Position numbers and translations under genes: made by a program. Positions 1-5,252 of a stretch of DNA of 6,636 bases are shown one piece after another (the stretch's first letter is position 1; each line of letters begins with the position of its first letter). The notes under the pieces are model-generated. The model saw only the letters and a list, made by a program, of their open reading frames with translations. It was not told the origin of the DNA and did no database searches. The DNA is from CAYWEP01 sp964608945 (GTDB taxonomy: Bacteria > Patescibacteriota > Microgenomatia > Levybacterales > UBA12049): positions 1 to 6,636 of the forward strand of contig CAZSQB010000054.1 of the NCBI GenBank assembly GCA_964608945.1, read 5' to 3'.

Positions 1-1
1 A

Positions 2-547
2 GGGAAAAAGGCAACTGAACCGGAAGTCTGTCCGAAGTGCGGGAATCCGCTTTCGAATATAACGACCACTGCAACGGGGAGGAAACTACAACGATGCTCT
101 GCCGGGTCGTGGGATCCGACAGAACGAAAAACAATTGGCTGTGACTATGTCAAATGGCTCGAAGTCGAGCCTCAAGAGCTGGATGAGAAATGCCCCAAAT
201 GTGGATCTCCGCTTGTCTTGTCAGTCACTCGCTTTGGCAAGAAAATGAAAAAATGCTCAACGAATGTCTGGGATAAAGAAGCAAAAAAAGCAACGGGGTG
301 TGACTATATCGAGTGGATCAATGGCACGACAGAGAAGCTGGACGAAGAATGCCCAGTTTGCGGCAAGCCTTTGGTATTGTTCACGACCAATGCTGGAAAA
401 CGAATGAAAAAATGCAGTACTGCAGGATGGGATAGAGAGAAAAGAGTCGCTACCGGCTGCACCTTTGTCCAATGGCTCCGCCCCGGAGAATACGAAAAAG
501 CCGACACCGGCGGAGAAGAGTTTCTTCCGCCCGAGCCGAAAGGCTAG
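2..547 (+). CDS. Triple Cys4 zinc-ribbon protein, C-terminal part (5' end outside window)
   Basis: The frame is open from the left edge and gives the last 181 residues; the true start lies upstream. It is almost entirely three tandem repeats of about 53 residues, each with the pattern C-P-x-C-G-x-P-L ... C-S ... G-C-x-[YF]-[VI]-x-W. The zinc ligands would be C10/C13/C32/C47, C64/C67/C85/C100 and C117/C120/C138/C153, so spacing is CX2C-X17/18-C-X14-C. The CPxCG knuckle and the basic G-K-[KR] patch recall the C4 zinc ribbons at the C terminus of type IA topoisomerases, and the C-x-[YF]-x-x-W ending recalls GRF zinc fingers; both bind single-stranded nucleic acid. The gap between the third and fourth Cys is longer than in usual topoisomerase ribbons. 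A short acidic, Pro-rich tail follows (residues 160-181). I infer a nucleic-acid-binding tail, possibly of a topoisomerase or helicase, but the catalytic part is not visible. The stop is TAG. Confidence 0.75.
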   Translation, partial: GKKATEPEVCPKCGNPLSNITTTATGRKLQRCSAGSWDPTERKTIGCDYVKWLEVEPQELDEKCPKCGSPLVLSVTRFGKKMKKCSTNVWDKEAKKATGCDYIEWINGTTEKLDEECPVCGKPLVLFTTNAGKRMKKCSTAGWDREKRVATGCTFVQWLRPGEYEKADTGGEEFLPPEPKG

Positions 548-557
548 GGGGTTGGGC

Positions 558-563
558 TATAAT
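558..563 (+). promoter_or_regulatory. -10 element for the nuclease gene
   Basis: A perfect TATAAT lies 11 bases after the stop of the zinc-ribbon gene and 6 bases before the nuclease ATG at 570. Transcription starting about 7 bases after the hexamer would begin at the ATG itself. I see no -35 match; the upstream bases are G-rich. No Shine-Dalgarno sequence is present. Confidence 0.65.
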
Positions 564-569
564 ACCACC

Positions 570-1436
570 ATGCCCCACTTCTTTAGCAATAGAAAAAAGC
601 TCATCATTATTTTATCACTTCTCGTAATCTTTCTAGCGGCATTGATCACAGCTGTATCTTCAAGCACAAATAAGCAAAACGCCTCAAACAAGGATTCAGT
701 CCTATCTGTGTTTTCTCCGACGAAAAAGCAAGAGGTAGCTAGCGCCGGGACTACCCCGACAATTACTTCAATATCGCAACAATCCATACCGATAGTCAAA
801 ACGTCCCACCAAATTGCGGCGGTCGCAAAAGTTGTTGACGGAGACACAATCACTGTTTCATTTAACGGAAATAGTGAAACGATTCGGATTATCGGTATTA
901 ATACCCCTGAGACAGTTGATCCACGCAAAACTGTCGAGTGCTTTGGTAAAGAAGCGTCAGCGAAAGCAAAAGAGTATATGTCAAACTCAAGTAGTACTGT
1001 GTGGCTAGAAGCAGACCCAACCCAGGGAGACCGAGATAAATATCAGAGGCTACTCCGGTATATTTTTATCAACAACGATACAACAGATTACGGTAAGACC
1101 ATGATCGCGACAGGTTATGCGTATGAGTATACATATAACACACCGTATAAATATCAGTTGGCATACAAACAAGCACAAAAAGATGCGGAGAGTAAAAAAT
1201 TGGGCTTGTGGGCAGACAATGCCTGTGCTGGCCCGCCTGTTTCAAACCAGAATTCAAACCTCTCTACTACTCCACAGCAGAATACTAATAATTCCGGAGG
1301 AGATAAAGACTGTTCGGATTTTGCAACACATGTTGAGGCCCAAGCATATTTTGTAGGAAAAGGCGGCAGCCCAAATAATAATGTAGACAAATTGGATAGT
1401 GATGGAGATGGTATTGCCTGTGAAAGCCTCCCTTAA
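570..1436 (+). CDS. Membrane-anchored thermonuclease-family (SNase) protein with Excalibur domain
   Basis: This 288-residue protein probably cleaves DNA or RNA outside the cytoplasmic membrane. Residues 1-10 are basic, about 10-29 form one hydrophobic anchor, and 31-78 are a Ser/Thr/Lys linker. The SNase domain spans about 80-220. Compared with staphylococcal nuclease, D92 in VVDGDTITV matches D21, R106 matches R35, E114 in NTPET matches E43, and R160 in DKYQR matches R87, so the catalytic Arg/Glu/Arg set is intact. The calcium ligand D40 is Asn here (N111). Residues 221-246 are a low-complexity Asn/Gln/Ser/Thr linker. The end is an Excalibur domain: C248, then D276-x-D278-x-D280-G with C284-E285, a calcium loop probably closed by a disulfide. 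The ATG at 570 was chosen because TATAAT sits just upstream; the in-frame ATG at 465 overlaps the previous gene and places 35 unrelated residues before the anchor. It faces the FKBP gene. A role in scavenging external nucleic acids is inference. Confidence 0.9.
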   Translation: MPHFFSNRKKLIIILSLLVIFLAALITAVSSSTNKQNASNKDSVLSVFSPTKKQEVASAGTTPTITSISQQSIPIVKTSHQIAAVAKVVDGDTITVSFNGNSETIRIIGINTPETVDPRKTVECFGKEASAKAKEYMSNSSSTVWLEADPTQGDRDKYQRLLRYIFINNDTTDYGKTMIATGYAYEYTYNTPYKYQLAYKQAQKDAESKKLGLWADNACAGPPVSNQNSNLSTTPQQNTNNSGGDKDCSDFATHVEAQAYFVGKGGSPNNNVDKLDSDGDGIACESLP

Positions 1437-1437
1437 A

Positions 1438-1467
1438 TAACCAGTTATCTGTCACTAGTTACTTTTT
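1438..1467 (+). terminator. Weak possible terminator between convergent genes
   Basis: TAACCAG (1438-1444) can pair with CTAGTTA (1455-1461) over 7 positions with one C/A mismatch and a 10-base loop, followed by C and five T. The stem is AT-rich and imperfect, so it is a poor intrinsic terminator. It is the only candidate in the 32-base gap between the nuclease and FKBP stops. Confidence 0.25.
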
Positions 1468-1468
1468 G

Positions 1469-1945
1469 CTACTTAACTTCGAGCAACTCTACTTCGAAGA
1501 TAAGAGTGGCATTGGGCGGGATTTTCCCTGAACCTTGATCACCATAGCCAAGCGATGAAGGGATCGTTAATTTTCTTTTCCCACCGACTTTCATTCCTGG
1601 AATTCCTTGATCCCATCCCTGGATGACTCCACCAACGCCTATTTTTGTCTCGAGCGGCTCTCCGCGATCGACCGAACTGTCAAATTTTGTACCATCCGTA
1701 AGTGTACCAGTATAATGAACAACGACCGTATCGCCGCTTTTTGCTTCTTTACCTGTACCGACTGTAATCTCCTCGATTTCTACTTTTTCTTTTTCTGCCG
1801 GAGTACCTGTAGTTGTATTCTTAAATTGCTCGCCGGATGTACCATTGTCTGCTGTATTTATTGGTATCATACCAAAAATAAAAAGAGATGCAACAATGAC
1901 AATCGCAATAGCGACGATTCCGAGAATGATATTTTCTTTTGACAT
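1469..1945 (-). CDS. Membrane-anchored FKBP-type peptidyl-prolyl cis-trans isomerase
   Basis: The 158-residue product should catalyse cis-trans isomerisation of Xaa-Pro bonds, assisting folding of exported proteins. Residues 6-28 are one hydrophobic segment after a short N terminus, residues 29-52 a Thr/Gly/Asn-rich linker, and 53-158 a complete FKBP domain. By comparison with human FKBP12 the pocket is kept: Y78 (Y26), F88-D89 (F36-D37) in GTKFDSS, V107-I108 and W111 (V55, I56, W59) in GVIQGWDQG, Y134 (Y82) and F150 (F99); F46 is replaced by L98. The domain is probably extracytoplasmic, held by the N-terminal helix. The start at 1945 was chosen because the hydrophobic helix follows it and a TACAAT lies 10 bases upstream; an in-frame start at 1990 would overlap the metallopeptidase gene and cross that promoter. 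The gene begins 16 bases after the metallopeptidase stop on the same strand, so some readthrough is possible. The stop is TAG. Confidence 0.93.
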   Translation of the reverse strand: MSKENIILGIVAIAIVIVASLFIFGMIPINTADNGTSGEQFKNTTTGTPAEKEKVEIEEITVGTGKEAKSGDTVVVHYTGTLTDGTKFDSSVDRGEPLETKIGVGGVIQGWDQGIPGMKVGGKRKLTIPSSLGYGDQGSGKIPPNATLIFEVELLEVK

Positions 1946-1955
1946 AGAAGTAAGT

Positions 1956-1961
1956 ATTGTA
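1956..1961 (-). promoter_or_regulatory. -10 element for the FKBP gene
   Basis: On the minus strand TACAAT directly abuts the TAG stop of the metallopeptidase gene and ends 10 bases before the FKBP ATG. There is no TGn extension and no good -35. The predicted leader is only about 3 bases and carries no Shine-Dalgarno sequence. Confidence 0.5.
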
Positions 1962-2645
1962 CTACAAATGCTTCTTATGAAAAGGAGCAATTATTCCTTT
2001 CAGCAAAGCTATAATACCTACATCGATAATGAGCGGAACAAGGAGAAACATGCTGCCTGTTTTAAAAATGTTTTGTACCCAGTACGGAAGCACAGTCTTT
2101 GGATCGATGTCTGGCAGGCGAATACCGATGAAGTAGAGGATTACTCCGACAACGAGCAAAGCAAGCAATAACTCTAAAGCGCCCTCCATGTCCTTACGGC
2201 TTGAAAACATCGTGTTACCGATTTCAAAAACAATATATCCAATAAGAAATATCTGCCAAGGATTATTCGGAATGCCATCTTTCGCCGTATAAAATAGTGT
2301 GATAAGAATAATTGCGGTACCAAAAAGAAATGGAGCGACACCGATTATGACTCTACGGAACGGGTCTGTCTTGGCAATAGCAACACTCCCCAATTTTACC
2401 CCGTGTTCGTCAAGATGGGGGACAAGCTCTAATTTCCCAGCCGGAACAAAGACAAAACGCGCCATAAGGTAATGTGACACTTCATGCACAAGCGTCCCCG
2501 GCATGAAAAGAATACCCATAATGTATACGGTGATTGCCTTGCTGCGTAAAACCCAGTGGAGAAGGTAGGAAATGCTTTTGGTCAATATGCGGGAGAGGAG
2601 AAAGAGAAGAAAGAGTTCTACAAAGAAAAGTAAAACATAGAGCAT
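1962..2645 (-). CDS. Multi-pass membrane metallopeptidase, M50-like (HEVSH motif)
   Basis: This is a 227-residue integral membrane protein. Hydrophobic segments lie at about 1-18, 38-66, 97-119, 131-145, 158-175 and 198-218. The second contains the zinc-protease signature H54-E55-V56-S57-H58, preceded by FMPGTL, which is the usual arrangement in site-2-protease/M50-type peptidases where HExxH sits inside a membrane helix. A later stretch, EIGNTMFSSRKDMEG (141-155), is the best candidate for the third ligand, with D152 or N144; the classic NPDG or LDG motif is absent. I infer an intramembrane or membrane-proximal protease of the M50/M50B type; the substrate is unknown. It could instead be a non-peptidase relative. 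The ATG at 2645 is supported by an extended -10 (TGT-TATACT) 6 bases upstream. It lies between the acetyltransferase gene (84 bases upstream) and the FKBP gene (16 bases downstream), all on the same strand. Confidence 0.75.
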   Translation of the reverse strand: MLYVLLFFVELFLLFLLSRILTKSISYLLHWVLRSKAITVYIMGILFMPGTLVHEVSHYLMARFVFVPAGKLELVPHLDEHGVKLGSVAIAKTDPFRRVIIGVAPFLFGTAIILITLFYTAKDGIPNNPWQIFLIGYIVFEIGNTMFSSRKDMEGALELLLALLVVGVILYFIGIRLPDIDPKTVLPYWVQNIFKTGSMFLLVPLIIDVGIIALLKGIIAPFHKKHL

Positions 2646-2651
2646 TTATTC

Positions 2652-2660
2652 AGTATAACA
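2652..2660 (-). promoter_or_regulatory. Extended -10 promoter of the metallopeptidase gene
   Basis: TGT-TATACT on the minus strand ends 6 bases before the ATG, which puts the expected transcription start on the start codon. No clear -35 is seen, as is common with TGn-extended promoters. Confidence 0.6.
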
Positions 2661-2729
2661 GAGAAAGTTCACTTAATGACTGTATAAAGCTAGTTAACTC
2701 CCGATGTGGACTGAGTAGACATATCAGGA

Positions 2730-3125
2730 TTAAATATTAATATTCAATGCTATTTGCTCAGTTACCCTGAAACCACACTTCTCATAAAAGGGTAGTAAAT
2801 TCTTTTCAACAGTTATTGGAATATAGGTGACACCAACGGTTTGCAGTTTTTTTATAACTCTTCGCACCAACTCCTGCCCAAGTCCTTTTCTGCGATGCGC
2901 CTTGTCAACAACCAACTTTTGGATATATCCACGCCTTCCATCATATGATCCTAGCACTGTCCCAACTATGTTCCCATTGTCTTCCGCAAGAAGACTAAGA
3001 CCAGGATTTTTCTCTAGGAATAATTTAAATCGTTCAAAACTATCGTGTTCGTTGACAAAATAGTTCTCTTTCCAAAATGGAACGAGCATACTATAGTCTT
3101 CGATTGTTATATCTCTAAAACTCAT
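2730..3125 (-). CDS. GNAT-family N-acetyltransferase
   Basis: The 131-residue product has one complete GNAT fold and should transfer an acetyl group from acetyl-CoA to an amine; the substrate cannot be read from the sequence. The acetyl-CoA pyrophosphate loop is R78-R79-K80-G81-L82-G83 (the [QR]-x-x-G-x-[GA] motif), preceded by the beta strand IQKLVVDKAH (68-77). The late motif FYEKCGF (113-119) carries the usual catalytic-type Tyr (Y114). The N-terminal part, with the opening FRDITIEDY, matches helix 1 of many small acetyltransferases. The start at 3125 follows an extended -10 and begins with the conserved strand; an upstream in-frame start at 3173 would add 16 residues translated through both promoters of this divergent region. 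It is divergent from rarA, separated by 53 bases. The stop is TAA. Confidence 0.9.
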   Translation of the reverse strand: MSFRDITIEDYSMLVPFWKENYFVNEHDSFERFKLFLEKNPGLSLLAEDNGNIVGTVLGSYDGRRGYIQKLVVDKAHRRKGLGQELVRRVIKKLQTVGVTYIPITVEKNLLPFYEKCGFRVTEQIALNINI

Positions 3126-3134
3126 GCTCTCTGC

Positions 3135-3143
3135 AGTATAGCA
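3135..3143 (-). promoter_or_regulatory. Extended -10 promoter of the acetyltransferase gene
   Basis: TGC-TATACT on the minus strand ends 9 bases before the ATG at 3125. No -35 match is evident. It lies back to back with the rarA promoter in the same 53-base gap. Confidence 0.6.
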
Positions 3144-3160
3144 AAGGTTTACATTATCTG

Positions 3161-3169
3161 TGCTACAAT
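3161..3169 (+). promoter_or_regulatory. Extended -10 promoter of rarA
   Basis: TGC-TACAAT ends 9 bases before the rarA ATG. The intervening bases contain no Shine-Dalgarno sequence, so the transcript would have a leader of about 2 bases. This promoter and the opposing one (3135-3143) are 17 bases apart, so polymerase binding at one should hinder the other. Confidence 0.6.
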
Positions 3170-3178
3170 CCATCTGCT

Positions 3179-4363
3179 ATGAACCTCGCATTTCGTATGC
3201 GCCCCGTAAGCTTAGATACATTTGTTGGTCAGGAACATCTTGTCGGAAAAGGAAAAATCATCAGAAAGATGATCGAGACTGATCAGCTTTTTTCTATGCT
3301 TTTTTGGGGGCCGCCAGGTACCGGCAAAACCACACTCGCAAATATCATAGCACAGGAAACCAACTCTGAATTTTACATGTTCTCTGCCGTCACGACAGGA
3401 AAGGAGGATCTGCTAAAAGTTGTTAATTTTGCAAGAAATAACCAAGTATTGAATAAACGAACTATTCTCTTTATCGATGAGATACATAGGTGGAATAAGG
3501 CTCAGCAAGATGTCCTCCTTCCACATGTGGAGAGCGGTCTTATCATCCTCATCGGCGCGACAACTGAAAATCCATCATATGAGGTAAATAATGCGCTTTT
3601 ATCAAGAAGCCGGGTATTTGTCTTGAAAAATCTTTCAGAAGCGGATTTAGCGAGCCTTATTACGAGAGCCTTGTCAGACAAGAAATTAGGACTTGGTCAA
3701 GAGAAGAAAACAATCGGAGAGGATGCGAGAGATACGCTCATTCAACTATCAGGTGGTGACGCGAGAATATTGTTAAATGCACTTGAAATTGCCGTTCAAA
3801 TGAATAAAAGTAGAAAGATTGCGAAAGACGTCATTGCTGAGGTATTTCAAAATCGCTCTGCCGGACTATACGACAAAAAAGCAGATGAGCACTACAACAC
3901 TGTCAGCTCATACATCAAATCTATGAGAGCATCAAATGTCGACGCAGCACTCTATTATCTCGCTCGCATGGTCGAAGGTGGAGAAGATCCAAAATTTATC
4001 GCACGAAGAATGGTCATTTTCGCATCTGAAGATATCGGTATGGCACAACCAACTGCACTAGTCGTCGCCAATGAAGTTTTCAGAGCATGCGAAACAATAG
4101 GGTACCCCGAATGCGCCATCAATCTCGCACACGGGACTGTGTATCTAGCAAAAGCAAAGAAGGATAGAAAATCATATGATGCATATCTCCAAGCACTTGA
4201 GGACGTCCGAAAATTCCCCAATGAACCAATCCCACTTAAAATCCGTAATGCTCCCACAAAACTCATGAAAGAATTAGGATACGGGAAAGGGTATGAAATG
4301 TACACTTCAGAGGATTTGCTCCCAGAGAAGCTAAAGGGGAGAAAGTATTATAAAGATAAATAA
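3179..4363 (+). CDS. rarA: Replication-associated recombination ATPase RarA/MgsA
   Basis: This is a 394-residue AAA+ ATPase of the RarA (MgsA, eukaryotic WRNIP1) family, which acts at stalled replication forks and on single-stranded DNA ends. Walker A is GPPGTGKT (44-51), Walker B LFIDEIH (97-103) followed by the family-typical RWNKAQQD, and sensor 1 is GATTENPS (126-133). The arginine finger lies in LLSRSRVF (R143 or R145), and the sensor 2 region is SGGDARILLNALE. The C-terminal tetramerisation domain is complete and highly characteristic: YIKSMRASNVDAALYYLARM, then GGEDPKFIARRM and FASEDIGMAQP. It ends in KGRKYY, the usual terminus. It is shorter than the roughly 447 residues of the E. coli protein, mainly at the N terminus, which begins almost at the conserved RMRP motif. 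The ATG at 3179 is fixed by the promoter just upstream. It converges on the dihydrofolate-reductase-like gene with a 27-base gap in which I see no convincing terminator. Confidence 0.97.
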   Translation: MNLAFRMRPVSLDTFVGQEHLVGKGKIIRKMIETDQLFSMLFWGPPGTGKTTLANIIAQETNSEFYMFSAVTTGKEDLLKVVNFARNNQVLNKRTILFIDEIHRWNKAQQDVLLPHVESGLIILIGATTENPSYEVNNALLSRSRVFVLKNLSEADLASLITRALSDKKLGLGQEKKTIGEDARDTLIQLSGGDARILLNALEIAVQMNKSRKIAKDVIAEVFQNRSAGLYDKKADEHYNTVSSYIKSMRASNVDAALYYLARMVEGGEDPKFIARRMVIFASEDIGMAQPTALVVANEVFRACETIGYPECAINLAHGTVYLAKAKKDRKSYDAYLQALEDVRKFPNEPIPLKIRNAPTKLMKELGYGKGYEMYTSEDLLPEKLKGRKYYKDK

Positions 4364-4390
4364 AAAACTAGCACTGTTGAGCGTGTAGGA

Positions 4391-4987
4391 TTAGAACGAT
4401 CCTGTTTTGACTTTTCCCGCGCGTTTGTAGTTGGCAACGATCACGCCGCTTGGAGATGTTTTGGACTCGATAAGGGTAAATGCAGCAGGAATAGTACCTT
4501 TGTCGAACAGCTTTTTTCCTGTTCCGAGAGTGACCGGAAATATTTTAAGCCAGAGTTCATCTACCAGATCATTTTCAAGCAATGTCTGAATTAGCTTACC
4601 GCTGCCATGTACTTGGAGATTAGAACCTTTTAATCTTTTGAGCTTTTTTAATTCGCTCACAACATTTCCTTTGATAACAACCGTATTTTCCCACGTAGGG
4701 TTTTTTAAAGTCTTAGAAACAACATATTTTGTAATTTTGTTAACTTGAGACCATTCATCAGTGTGTTGTGGCCAATATCCGGAAAAGATGTCAAATGTCT
4801 TATGACCAAGAAGCAAGTCATATGTACCCTTCATTTGTTTGGCCATGACCTTGCCCATGAACTCGTCAAAATATGGAAATGACCACCCACCGTATTTGAA
4901 GCCTCCACTTGCATCTTCCTTTGACCCACCCGGCGCCTGCATAACGCCGTCAAGGGTAAGAAAAGTGAGGACAATTATCTTTCTCAT
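4391..4987 (-). CDS. RibD C-terminal-domain / dihydrofolate-reductase-family protein
   Basis: The 198-residue product is a stand-alone RibD_C (bacterial-type dihydrofolate-reductase-like) domain. The N terminus RKIIVLTFLTLDGVMQAPGG is the typical first strand and loop that contacts NADPH and substrate. A middle segment, YDLLLGHKTFDIFSGYWP, and the C-terminal HGSGKLIQTLLENDLVDEL followed by FPVTLGTGKKLF are family hallmarks. Length is normal for this group. Members are presumed NADPH-dependent reductases, but most stand-alone copies have no proven substrate; a real folate or riboflavin role cannot be claimed here. The start at 4987 is chosen because the conserved domain begins there and an extended -10 (TGG-TAGAAT) ends 7 bases upstream. 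A longer open frame to 5152 runs straight through the tRNA gene and is rejected. The tRNA-Gln gene lies 41 bases upstream on the same strand without a visible terminator. The stop is TAA. Confidence 0.9.
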   Translation of the reverse strand: MRKIIVLTFLTLDGVMQAPGGSKEDASGGFKYGGWSFPYFDEFMGKVMAKQMKGTYDLLLGHKTFDIFSGYWPQHTDEWSQVNKITKYVVSKTLKNPTWENTVVIKGNVVSELKKLKRLKGSNLQVHGSGKLIQTLLENDLVDELWLKIFPVTLGTGKKLFDKGTIPAAFTLIESKTSPSGVIVANYKRAGKVKTGSF

Positions 4988-4994
4988 ATTTATT

Positions 4995-5003
4995 ATTCTA
5001 CCA
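4995..5003 (-). promoter_or_regulatory. Extended -10 promoter of the RibD-C-like gene
   Basis: TGG-TAGAAT on the minus strand ends 7 bases before the ATG at 4987, predicting a leaderless mRNA. The bases upstream are a GC-rich GAGCGA repeat and offer no -35 hexamer. Confidence 0.55.
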
Positions 5004-5004
5004 T

Positions 5005-5020
5005 GAGCGAGCGGAGCGAG
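5005..5020. repeat. Short GAGCGA direct repeat
   Basis: GAGCGA occurs twice around a GCG core (GAGCGAGCGGAGCGAG), and the partial copy CGAGC follows at 5022-5026. It lies between the tRNA 3' end and the promoter of the next gene and is far more GC-rich than its surroundings. No stable hairpin is apparent. Its role is unknown. Confidence 0.45.
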
Positions 5021-5028
5021 TCGAGCTG

Positions 5029-5099
5029 CTGCGGAGCCTGGATTCGAACCAGAATAAACGGATCCAAAGTCCGTTGTCCTACCATTAGACGACTCCGCA
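5029..5099 (-). tRNA. tRNA-Gln (anticodon UUG)
   Basis: A full cloverleaf of 71 bases can be drawn. The acceptor stem TGCGGAG pairs with CTCCGCA over 7 bp; the D stem is GTC/GAC with AATGGTA in the loop. The anticodon stem ACGGA/TCCGT encloses loop C-T-TTG-G-A, placing anticodon TTG at 5067-5065. The T stem TCTGG/CCAGG encloses TTCGAAT. The weak U1-A72 first pair and discriminator G73 fit bacterial tRNA-Gln. CCA is not encoded (CAG follows G73), so it must be added by a nucleotidyltransferase. A promoter sits upstream at 5124-5152. Confidence 0.96.
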
Positions 5100-5104
5100 G
5101 TACG

Positions 5105-5117
5105 GCCACAATGTGGC
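5105..5117. other. 13-base palindrome in the tRNA-Gln 5' leader
   Basis: GCCACA and TGTGGC form perfect 6-base arms around one central base. On the minus strand it would lie at the very start of the tRNA precursor, given the promoter at 5124-5152. It could be a small leader hairpin or an operator-type site; nothing here decides between them. Confidence 0.4.
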
Positions 5118-5123
5118 GCTGTA

Positions 5124-5152
5124 ATGATATCAGATTGGGAATTTAGCTTCAA
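5124..5152 (-). promoter_or_regulatory. Promoter of tRNA-Gln
   Basis: On the minus strand, -35 TTGAAG (5152-5147) and -10 TATCAT (5129-5124) are separated by exactly 17 bases, and TGA precedes the -10 as an extended element. The predicted start is near 5117, giving a precursor leader of about 18 bases before the mature 5' end at 5099. Confidence 0.65.
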
Positions 5153-5215
5153 CTAATTGACTGCCTTACATAAGCATATTTGGATTCGAACTTTTAACCA
5201 CAGCACATGAGCTAG

Positions 5216-5244
5216 TTGACTTTGACCTCCTTTTAATAAATACT
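5216..5244 (+). promoter_or_regulatory. Promoter of the 364-residue membrane protein gene
   Basis: TTGACT (5216-5221) and AATACT (5239-5244) are 17 bases apart; the -10 departs from consensus at its first base. It ends 8 bases before the ATG at 5253, so the transcript would start at or next to the start codon. The in-frame TTG at 5244 lies within the promoter and is therefore not used as the start. Confidence 0.55.
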
Positions 5245-5252
5245 TGAGCTAT

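Noticed and set aside
465..569. Upstream in-frame ATG that would lengthen the nuclease by 35 residues
   Set aside because: It overlaps the zinc-ribbon gene by 83 bases, crosses the TATAAT and puts a non-signal-like sequence before the membrane anchor.
1946..1990. Upstream start for the FKBP gene
   Set aside because: It would overlap the metallopeptidase gene end and run through the TACAAT element; the anchor helix starts just after the ATG at 1945.
3126..3173. Upstream start for the acetyltransferase
   Set aside because: The 16 extra residues are read through the divergent promoter region and precede the conserved first strand.
3955..4305. Minus-strand open frame of 116 codons inside rarA
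   Set aside because: It is the shadow of strongly conserved RarA coding sequence and has no promoter or start context of its own.
4988..5152. N-terminal extension of the RibD-C-like frame by 55 residues
   Set aside because: It is a translation through the tRNA-Gln gene and the promoter; the conserved domain begins at 4987.
5224..5233. Perfect Shine-Dalgarno-like AAAGGAGGTC on the minus strand
   Set aside because: The only nearby ATG downstream on that strand opens a four-codon frame. The bases lie in the spacer and second TTGAC copy of the plus-strand promoter.
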